The translations under genes and the position numbers were made by a program. Shown here one piece after another: positions 31,802 through 40,774 of a DNA stretch of 64,000 bases. Numbering within the stretch: the first letter of the stretch is position 1; each line of letters starts with the position of its first letter. The notes under the pieces were generated by a model, which did no database searches, had not been told where the DNA came from, and saw only the letters and a list, made by a program, of their open reading frames with translations. Source of the DNA: Ceratobasidium sp. AG-K (Eukaryota; Basidiomycota; Agaricomycetes; Cantharellales; Ceratobasidiaceae); the NCBI GenBank assembly GCA_037039685.1, contig JAWNGF010000005.1, positions 1,302,001-1,366,000 of the forward strand, read 5' to 3'.

Positions 31802-32944
31802 ATGGCCCCCATCCGCTCCATCAACAATGCCGCCGCTGCCCGCCTTGCCTCTTACAGGCTCAACACCGCCTACGGCAAGGCCATCATGGCCAGGGGACCT
31901 GGCGAGTTCGCCATCAACTGCAGGGCTACAGCGCCCTGGACCCTCAAGGAGGCCAGGAAACTGGCCAACGACTTCAAGCCCGGGGTTCACCTCGGCTACA
32001 TCCCCCTCGCCAAGCGAGGCAACCTCAAATGGGAGGAGGAACGCAAGTCCCTCATCCACCCCCAACTCGGCTCCCTTTTGTGGGTCAGCCATCCCGAGGC
32101 CCGGCCCTCTGACCCAACTGACATCGGCTGCAGCAAATATTACCACTGCCAAGGCTGCATTGGACTCACCGTCTGCGACGTGGTTACCAAGAGCGTCGAT
32201 GCCTGGAACAGGGACACTGGCCACAAGTGGGAGGGAGACAAGTGGTTCAAATGGGAAACCAACCCCCGTCATGCCTTGGCCAACGGGGGACACGTCAATA
32301 GCGACGGGATCTGGTGGAGCGACTGCTCCTACGACTTCGAGAGCAGATGGCCTGCCCCTTGTGAGTGGCAAAAGAAGCCCGAACCACCAGTCGCTGACAA
32401 TACCTACCCCGAGCCCCCTTTCAACGTCGTCAACTGGACAGCTCAGGAAACTGAGCCTCAGCCTGCCCCCAATGACCATCTGGAACCAGGAGAAGTCAAA
32501 GAGGAAACAGTCAACGCCCCTCCCCCTATCACCGATGAAGACGCCAAGCGACTCAAGCGGGAATGGAACGCAACCTGGGACAGGGCCCGGGAAAACGTCA
32601 AAACCCTTATTGCCAACGTTGGGCAAGCAATTGCCAACCTCAAGCCCCACCCACCTGCCGATTGCATGCCCTGCAACGCCAACGTCCTGGAGGCCTACCG
32701 CCTCGTCCAGTGCGGATCCTGGATGGTTGACCAGCTCAACAAATGGCTCAACCACCGACAAGAGCAGTGGGCGCTCCATGAACAGCAAGAGCCCGAGCGC
32801 TTGCAGCAACGACACCAGGAGGAGCTTGATAGGCTCTACCAGGAGAAGTGGGACCGCATGAACAAGGTCCTTGAGTCGGACATGCGCAACCTTGCAGAAC
32901 AGGTTGGTTGGTTGGAGCTAAAGGAATGGGTTGCCCGCAGATAG
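31802..32944 (+). CDS. Element F third ORF (env position), Trp-rich protein of unknown function
   Basis: 380 codons from ATG to TAG, ending about 40 nt before the 3' LTR. It overlaps the tail of the pol frame and is read in the -1 frame relative to pol. The open frame is intact although gag and pol carry stops. It shares with ORF3 of element D the motif HCQGCIGLTVCDVV (D: MCQGCTAFQVSEVV), followed by a Trp-rich segment (KWEGDKWFKWE). The C-terminal third is a charged helix (LQQRHQEELDRLYQEKWDRM), a likely coiled coil. There is no signal peptide or membrane segment, so it is not an envelope protein. It is much richer in G and C than gag/pol. Role unknown. Confidence 0.75.
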   Translation: MAPIRSINNAAAARLASYRLNTAYGKAIMARGPGEFAINCRATAPWTLKEARKLANDFKPGVHLGYIPLAKRGNLKWEEERKSLIHPQLGSLLWVSHPEARPSDPTDIGCSKYYHCQGCIGLTVCDVVTKSVDAWNRDTGHKWEGDKWFKWETNPRHALANGGHVNSDGIWWSDCSYDFESRWPAPCEWQKKPEPPVADNTYPEPPFNVVNWTAQETEPQPAPNDHLEPGEVKEETVNAPPPITDEDAKRLKREWNATWDRARENVKTLIANVGQAIANLKPHPPADCMPCNANVLEAYRLVQCGSWMVDQLNKWLNHRQEQWALHEQQEPERLQQRHQEELDRLYQEKWDRMNKVLESDMRNLAEQVGWLELKEWVARR

Positions 32945-32984
32945 GACCAGGCGCTCCACTACCTGGCCCTATGTGGGGGGGCAA

Positions 32985-33473
32985 TGTCGTGACCTGTCCC
33001 ACCCTCTGTCTCTGTTCTGCGGACTCGTGGCTTGCATCGGCGCCCTAAGCGCCTCTTCTGTATAGATGTGCCCTCTCCCTTGCTTAGTGAGGTGTATGGA
33101 TGATGTGTCACCATGAGTCATATGACTCATGCTGTTTTCTATTGGCTGGCCTGCGCAGCCCCCTTCATGACTCGGACTTTGACTCAGACTTGTGACTCAT
33201 GTATGTACTATGACTCACTTGTTTTCTGAGTATATATACTGGCTTGCAAGCATGGTCATCCCCAGCTTGCTTCGCCTCGTCAACTCTCCCTGCAGTGTGT
33301 GATCAGAGGCACTTGGCTACTTAGCCACTTCAGCAGCCACTTGGGATTTGGAGCTAGGACTTCTACTTAGAAGCTAGTGATTTCCCTTAGCAATTTAGTC
33401 TACTTAGACTTATTGCTCACGGTCAACAAGGCAATTAGCAGTTGTCAACTCTACTACTTAGCAGGTTGCGACA
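32985..33473 (+). repeat. 3' LTR of element F
   Basis: 489 bp, TGTCGTGACCTG...GGTTGCGACA, preceded by the polypurine tract and followed by TSD ACTGG. Confidence 0.93.
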
Positions 33474-33667
33474 ACTGGGCCATTGCCACCTAATCAAGAA
33501 GTGCCGCTCATATATTCTATTGGAACAAGGATCTTGGAGACTTTTGCACTGAACCTACTGTCGACTAGGTTCCCCCTCAACATTCCATCTCTACCCAGGG
33601 GATATATCTCTATTACCACTAGCCACTATTGGTTGAAGCACACCAAGAAGTGCACTTATTATAGCAC

Positions 33668-35332
33668 ATGACCACCAGGAGTTGTTCCAGCTTGGTGGAA
33701 TCCTTTAGACAAACCATGGCATCCTTGACTGCTCCATCTACATCTCAGAAAGGAAAAGGCCCTATAGCCCCATCAGCTCCAGAAACTCCACTCCACCAAA
33801 CACACTTCTCTGAACCACTCCCATCACACACAGGAGATGAAGAAAATGAGGGCAATACCACTATTTGGTTGCCACCAAACCCATACCCTACTTTTGATGC
33901 TGAACTGAGACCCTCTTCCCCAGCCATTGAAAGTTATATGGGTGAAACATGGTGGGAGCCCCATGAAAGTGATCATCAAAAACAAATCCTTTTCATCCTG
34001 AAGGAAATGGCGTTGTGGCAAAGCCTTATGGCTCAGCGTCTGGAGCATGTGGAAAGTTGGATCCTACACAACATGGATGACAGAAATATTTGCATTGGGT
34101 GATTGTTGGAAATCCTAGACCAAAACCATCTTTTGTACAACACAGTGGTAGATCAACATGCAACCACCAAAGACACGGTTCAAGCACATGGGTTCCTCAC
34201 AAACCCTACAGGAGGAAGTGGAAGCAGCGCTACTAGGACTAGTGCACTGACAGCAAGCCAATTAGGACTGTCACTTGGAGGAGGAGCAAACACCAGAGCA
34301 CAAAGCTTAAGAGGATCAATGATGCGTTTTGCACCACGCTCATCAGGAAGAACGGCACCCCCCACCTCATCAATATTCTCTTCAGGAAGGGCCAAGAAAT
34401 TGGCTGCCTCCAAACCAACAGAATTCAAAGGTGAACATGGAGCTAAGGCCAGGGATTTTACTTATTCCTGTGCAAATGATATTGCTGACTCCCATTATGC
34501 CACCGCTTCTGATGAAAAGAAGATCCGGCTCATTATCTCCTCCCTACGGGGACCAGTAATTGATTGGATCCGGCCTTTCCAAGATCTACACAACGCGGGG
34601 GTACCCCAAGTCATTTTCACAGATCTAGATGTCTTTCAGTGTGAATGGGAATTAGCATTTGGCAAAATCGAACAGGTCAAAGTGTATCAACAGAAGTACA
34701 AGGCGTTGACTCAAACCAAGACAGTGGTTGAATACATTGCTCAATTCAGAATCCTGTTGGCACCACTAGACTACAACAAACAAACTTTAAAGGACAATTT
34801 CTATGCAGGTCTCAAAGACAATATCAAGGACATGCTCACTTCCCAAGCCTACAATTGTCATAATGCCATGTTGCAGGAATTATTCACCAGGACCCAAGAA
34901 ATCAATGCAGCCCTCATTGCTAGGAATATGGAGAACAGAAGTACTGGTACTTTGGAGAGGGCAACACTGAGTGGCACCCAGAAGCCGGCAACCACGAGTG
35001 CAGCAGCGCACAAATTCCAGAAGGGAGAAGCAATTTACACGGTGACCCCTCAGGGTAGCAAGAAGGGGACAATAGACTCGATTGGTAAAAATAAACAAGG
35101 ATTCTTGACACCCAAGGTCAAATGGGCTGATGGAACAACAACCAAAATCCCCTTTAGTTTCATTAAACCAGACACTCATCAAGCCAAGGCAGAGGTAGCA
35201 GCTATCACCAATGAAACCACCTGCTATTGTTGCCAGAAGAAGGGTCACATGGCCAAGGATTGTTGTGCACAAATTGTGGCCCTGGAGGATGCTGACACCA
35301 GCAATTCAGATTCAGGAAAAGGCAGCGACTGA
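33668..35332 (+). pseudogene. gag: Element G1 gag, one stop
   Basis: One frame of 554 codons from ATG 33668 with a TGA at 34100-34102. The N-terminal part is Pro/Ser-rich, the Gag capsid core runs from about 34400 to 34920 (KPTEFKGEHGAKARDF), and there is a CCHC knuckle CYCCQKKGHMAKDC near 35220. It ends in an acidic SDSGKGSD tail. Pol lies in the -1 frame, but a stop just upstream of the pol ATG shows that the junction has decayed. Confidence 0.88.
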
Positions 35333-35454
35333 GGGGAGCATCAGGCACCCTAAAGTCAGAATTAGATTGTGTGATCTTGGAGAATCAGAAACAGTCTGTA
35401 AACAAAATATACCTTTGTTCCACCAAATATGCAGACCAACTTTGAGTTCCTATC

Positions 35455-38400
35455 ATGATTCAATGCCTGAAACACCTTATTACTGTTGCCATGATCAATT
35501 CAGGGGCATCAGGAAATTTCATTAATTCTGAATACATCAAGAAACACAAAATTCCTACTAAAAAGAAAAAAACAGCAAGAAGAGTCCAAGTAATAGATGA
35601 ACAGCCAATAGCAAATGGACTACTTGACAAAGAATGCACCTTCCAAATCATCATGAATGACCACATAGAGGAGATTACATGTGACGTAGCACCATTAGGA
35701 CAACACACAATCATACTAGGAATTCCTTGGTTAAAGAAGCACAACCCAAAAATTCACTGGATGACAGGCTCCCTGGAGTTTAACTCAGATTATTGTGCAG
35801 CAGAATGCTTATGCAAAGATTGCAACACCATAGAAGGGGGGGTAGTGGGTCAATTACCAGAAGAATATTCGGAATTCAAAGATGTTTTTGTTGCCAAAGA
35901 AGTGAATAAACTGCCCCCACATCAGCTGTACAACCTAAAAATTGAATTGGAACCTGGTGCAAAGCCCAAGATTGGTGTGGTATATTCCCTCACCAAGGAA
36001 GAAGACCAAATTCTGAAAGCATGGATTGACAAAAACCTGGAGAAAGGATTCATTGTTCCATCCACATCTGAATGGGCATCACCAGTAATGTTTGTCAAGC
36101 ACCATGACATTGATGGGGTTCCCCAACTGCCAAGATTGTGCATGTATAATCAATATTTGAATCGCCACACCAGAAAAAATCGCTACCCACTACCTAGAAC
36201 CAATGATCTCATTGAACAGGTTAAAGGCGCCAAAATCTTCACCAAACTTGACCTCAAATCTGGTTACCATCTGGTCAGGGTAGCAGATGAAGATGTTCAC
36301 AAAACGGCATTCAGAACCAAATATGGGCTATTTGAAACCAGGGTTATGCCGTTTGGCCTCACCAACACCCCAGCAACATTCCAGAACATGATGGATGCAG
36401 AGTTCAGGGAGATCAAAGGAATCTATGTTGAAATCTACATTGATGATATCCTGATTCTCTCCAAGAACACTGAGGACCACCCAAACCATGTGAAAGAAGT
36501 ACTCCATTGCTTACAACGCATTGGTCTCTATTGCTCCCTCAAGAAGTGCTCCTTCCATGTACCAAAAGTCGATTATTTAGGACTCGTCATATTGGGAGAG
36601 GTGGTAGAAATGCAGGAAGAGAAAATCAGCGCAATCAAAAAGTGGCCCACCCCAAAAAATGTCACATATGTCCAGACCTTCCTTGGCTTGGCAAACTTCT
36701 ACCAACATTTTATCCGAAATTACACCCACATTGTGCAACCATTATACAATCTGACCATGAAAACCAGACAATGGGAATGGGGATTGGAAGCAGAACTTGC
36801 ATTCCAGGGGTTAATCAAGGAATTCATCAAAGCACCCATCCTGTTGCAACCGGACCAGGACAAAGGATTTATCATTGCATGTGATGCATCAGACAAAGCA
36901 ACTGGGGCAGTTCTCAGTCAATATGGGTTTGACAACAAGCTTCACCCAGTTGCTTTCATGTCTAAAAGCCTATCTCCAGTGGAACAAAATTACAATATTT
37001 TTGACAAGGAACTCTTGGCAATCATCAAAGCTTTCAAAGAATGGCGTCACCTTTTAGAAGGAACAGAGATCCCTGTCTTGCTCATCACAGATCACAAGAA
37101 CCTGGAATACTTCATGATGTCTAAAGTCCACACCAAGCGGCAAAACAGATGGGTGGTATTCCTGTCAGAATTCAATTTCCAGATCAAGTACAGGGTAGGC
37201 GGACTTAACTGTAAAGCAGATGCACTCAGTTGACGGAGCAACCACAACCTAGAAGGGGGGGTAGTCCCTCAAAAACCACTACTTTCACCACACATTTTCA
37301 TCAACTTGGCTGAAACAGAACCACAGGGCATGGCATCAACTACGGATATTCAACAGGCAATCAGAGATCAGACGCAGAAGGACAATTATGTTATGTCAAT
37401 CTGGGCCTTCTATAGCAACCAACCAGAGAAAGCTCCTGCCTCAGTCCAGAAGGAATTCAAAGACTGGAAGATAAGGGACAACTTACTGTACTGCAAAGGA
37501 AAGATTTATGTCCCAAGCAACAATAAAACCAAGCGCCAGATTTTAGAACTCCATCATGACAACAAAGCAGTAGGACACATGGGGCAAGCAAAGATGTTGG
37601 AATTGGTCAAACAGCAATATTGGTGGCCATACATGAAGGCATGCATCAACAAATACGTGTCATTGTGTGACTTGTGCCAACATTCCAAGCCAATTAACCA
37701 GCGAACCCTTGGATAATTACAACCACTTGAACTTCCTTCCAAGCCCTGGCAACAGATTTTGGTTGATATGATTGTCAAACTGCCACTTTCCAAAGGTCTA
37801 GACTCCATACTGGTGATTGTTGATACCTTGACCAAGCTGGTGCACTTCATCCCTTGCTCCAAGAAGACCACATCCCCTGAACTTGCGGAGTTATTCATGG
37901 AACACTGATGGAAATTACACAGCACCTCAGAAACAGTTGTGTTGGATTGCAGGCCTACCTTTGTGTCTAGATTCATGAAAGAACTCTATCAAGCCTTGAA
38001 CATTCAACCCAGACTCTCCACTGCATATCACCCTGAAACTGACGGACAAACAGAGTGCATCAATCAGATGGTTGAAGCCTTCATTTGGACGTATTGCTTG
38101 TTCAGACAGCATGATTGGGCATCACTGCTACTGTTTGCTGAATTTACATACAACAACTTGTTCCACTCCAGCATTGGCATGACACCTTTCTTTGCCCACA
38201 CAGCTTGCCACCCATCAATTGAAGGAATTCCATTGGAAGATGGATCAGTGCCGGAGGCCGCAGCCCATGCACAACGGATCCAAGACAACCTGGAAGAAGC
38301 CAAGGCTAGCCTCTTCCTGAGCAAGGAATGGGACAAGGAATCTGTAGATTGGAAGTGATGGGAAGATCCCTTCATCATAGGCAACAAAGTTTGGCTCAGC

Positions 38401-39507
38401 CACAATCATATCACAACCAATTGACCGTCCCTGAAACTCTTGCATAAATGGCTCAGACCATTCACAATTCTGGAAGCAGTAGGAAGGAATGCATATTGAC
38501 TGGAAATCCCCCCCTCCATGAGCATGCACCTGGTAGTCAATGCCTTGCAACTGGCCAATTATGAGGAAGATGAGATTGAGGGTCGCCATGTGGAACCGCC
38601 CCCTCCTATAGAAACACCTGAAGGAGAGGTGGAATATCAGGTCAAAAAGATACAGAGCTCCAGGGTGTCGCAACTTGCTAATGCCTATGGTTGACAACCG
38701 CTAATGGCCTTTGAGATGTGAGAACAATATGTGATAAGTCTTCTAAGACTCTATCACTAAGGCAGACAAACACTAGTCTTGTCAGTACAAGTCACTAGCT
38801 CCTAAGTCCAAGTGGCTGCGCTAAAGGCTAAGTTGCCAAGTGCCTCTGATCACACTGCAGGGAGAGTTGACAAGGCAAAGCAAGCTGGGGATAATCATGC
38901 TTGCAAGCCAGTATATATATTCAGCAAATGGGTGAGTCATAGTAAAAACATGAGTCACATGTCTGAGTCAAAGTCCAAGTCATAAAAGGGGGCTGCGCAG
39001 GCCAGCCAATAGAAAACAGCATCAGTCATATGACTCATGGTGACACATCATCCATACACCTTGCTAAACAAGGGAGAGGGCAAAATCAAAGAGAAAGGGC
39101 GCTTAAGGCGCTGATACAAGCCATGAGTCCACAAACAGAGACAGAGGGAGGGACGGGTCACAACACAGGGTCAAGAAGGGAGTTTTGGAATACTTTGTCA
39201 AGTGGAAAGGTTACATGTTGGAACATGACTCCTGGGAACCCCTGGAGAATCTTGGCAATGCATCAGAACTTGTTAAGGAGTTCCACTTGGAACATCCTGA
39301 AGCCATCTAGGAAGTTCCTAAGGTAACCAGGAAGCGTTGTCATGAGGAGACAAAAGATGATTCAGCAGCCAGAGATAAAGAAGAATGGCCCATTTGGCAC
39401 TCAAAACGTATAAAAGAGGCTGCTGGGATCCAGGTCCCCCATCCAATAGTGTTCACTTTTACTCCTCCTGTGCTAAAAACATCTCCTACCCACACCTCAC
39501 TCTCTGC
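35455..39507 (+). pseudogene. pol: Element G1 pol, interrupted
   Basis: Protease reads MINSGAS (catalytic Asp changed to Asn), RT has an intact YIDD (about residue 330), RNase H reads ACDASDKA, and the integrase has its HHCC site and an altered core (VVLDCRPTF). The chromodomain is split by the solo F LTR at 38666-39165 and resumes as FVKWKGYMLEHDSWEPL. Stops: TGA 37231-37233 at the RNase H/integrase link (also in G2), TAA near 37714, TGA near 37907 and several after 38356. Element D insertion at 39513 ends it just before the third-ORF ATG. Confidence 0.88.
38666..39165 (-). repeat. Solo F-family LTR in G1 pol
   Basis: 500 bp, TGTCGCAACTTGC...CGGGTCACAACA, with TSD CAGGG (38661-38665, 39166-39170). 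Confidence 0.93.
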
Positions 39508-39512
39508 ACCAT

Positions 39513-39967
39513 TGTCGTAAGCTTCTTCTTGGTGGCTATAAGACAAGCCACAATGGAGAGTGGACGGCACTAAGACCTAAGAGACCTCTCGAATTGCACC
39601 ACACTTAAGTGGCTGTAGACTCTTAAGGGTAGGGGTGGTTCAAAGTGTCACTCAAAGGGGATGTTTGACGAGACAAAACAAGCTGGGGTTACCAGGCTTG
39701 TTGGTCCTCTATATATATTCACAAGAGGGCTGAGTCATACAAAGCGCAGCCACACAAGTCAAGCAAGTCTACCAATCAGGAGTGTCCATGTGAGTCATGC
39801 TGTATGAACAGACATGACTCGTACAATAGCACAGCTGCATTACACAAAGTAACAGAACAACCACAAGAATGTGGCAACGCAGCACAGGGAATGGAAAGAC
39901 AATACAAGACAAGTTACAGACGGGGGAGGCAACAGACAAGTCTGATGGAGGGAGCTGGCTCACGACA
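39513..39967 (-). repeat. 3' LTR of element D
   Basis: 455 bp. On the plus strand it reads TGTCGTAAGC...GGCTCACGACA. It differs from the 5' LTR mostly at CG versus CA/TG positions. Confidence 0.93.
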
Positions 39968-40009
39968 TTACACCCCCTCAAGAGTCCATCTAGGGGACCT
40001 GGATGGGCT

Positions 40010-40774
40010 TCATTGGATCTCACAATCCTTGATTTTGGAGAGCATGTGCTCTTCTAGCCCTTTGTCCTCCTCAATGGTTAAGTCAATCAGGTTGAACACT
40101 GTGTTGCCGGGTTCATCTGAAAATTTTTCCCACTCTTCCCAGGTCTCCTCCTTTGTCCAGTCTGCTTTAGACCAGTCCAAAACCCTTTTCTGCTCCTCCA
40201 TGAAGTCCTTATCCCACGTGCGCACGTCACCCTCCACCTCCTTCCACTGTGACACATCCGCATCCTTCTCCTGCCACCAGTACAGCTTCCACTCAAATTT
40301 CTCCCTTTGGTAGCGCCCCCTCTCCCTCCTCCAATCCGCCAGGTCCTTCTCGAAGTTTGCGTCCCTGGCGTCGTTCCATTTGGGTCTCAGAGATGGTGGT
40401 CTCCCTTTGTATCCTGGGACCCATTTGCTGCTGTAGGCCCCTTCTTGGCCCCACTCCACCACTCCGAGCATGTGAGTGGACAACAGCACAACTTCAGAGA
40501 CTTGGAAGGCAGTGCATCCTTGGCACATGAATATGTCTTTTTGCTGCAGCTGCATCCGTGTTGGCCATTTTTTTCCCACCCACTGGAATTCCCCCAGGTC
40601 TGAGTGGAGCAGGTCGTCCAACGTGCGGAATTGCATATGCCCGGGGCCTTGTTGGGAGCGCTTGAAGACATAGAGGGCCACCCCTGAGTCCAGGATGCAT
40701 GCGGTTTGGAATGCGGGTCCCTTGAGGACGCGGATGAGGTTGTTGGCAATTGTGGAGCGGGTGACAGCAGGCAT
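40010..40774 (-). CDS. Element D third ORF (env position) with SIM-like motif and CaaX-like tail
   Basis: 254 codons from ATG 40774 to TGA 40010, between pol and the 3' LTR, overlapping the pol tail in the -1 frame. Features: a basic N terminus (MPAVTRSTIANNLIRVLKG), GEFQWVGKKWPTRMQL and MCQGCTAFQVSEVV, which match the E remnant and in part element F ORF3, then a Trp/Lys/Glu-rich segment. Near the end comes NLIDLTIEEDKG, like a SUMO-interacting motif (hydrophobic core followed by acidic residues), and the protein ends KDCEIQ, a possible CaaX box. The frame is intact although the element is otherwise broken. No homologous domain recognised. Confidence 0.75.
   Translation of the reverse strand: MPAVTRSTIANNLIRVLKGPAFQTACILDSGVALYVFKRSQQGPGHMQFRTLDDLLHSDLGEFQWVGKKWPTRMQLQQKDIFMCQGCTAFQVSEVVLLSTHMLGVVEWGQEGAYSSKWVPGYKGRPPSLRPKWNDARDANFEKDLADWRRERGRYQREKFEWKLYWWQEKDADVSQWKEVEGDVRTWDKDFMEEQKRVLDWSKADWTKEETWEEWEKFSDEPGNTVFNLIDLTIEEDKGLEEHMLSKIKDCEIQ

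Larger units (their letters stand above)
25491..33473 (+). mobile_element. Element F: complete Ty3/gypsy chromovirus with a third ORF
   Basis: 8.0 kb, with 489-bp LTRs at both ends and TSD ACTGG (25486-25490, 33474-33478), inserted in the leader of G1. Order: LTR, PBS, gag, pol (-1 frame), third ORF (-1 frame relative to pol), polypurine tract gtgggggggcaa, LTR. All parts are collinear and full length, but gag has two stops and pol three, and RT reads YIDN. The two LTRs differ at roughly ten sites, nearly all CpG transitions. Confidence 0.93.

Noticed and set aside
31727..32815. 362-codon minus-strand ORF opposite the F third ORF
   Set aside because: It lies antisense to a GC-rich ORF whose composition keeps several frames open. 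It has no recognisable domain, and the + frame has the conserved CQGC motif and correct element context.
31605..32861. Long pol-frame extension of element F past the chromodomain
   Set aside because: A Ser/Thr/Pro-rich translation without conserved blocks. It is probably a frame kept open by the GC-rich ORF3 rather than a real Pol domain.
40010..40774. Third ORF considered as a retroviral-type envelope gene
   Set aside because: No signal peptide, no cleavage site and no membrane anchor. The protein is Trp- and Lys/Glu-rich and soluble-looking.
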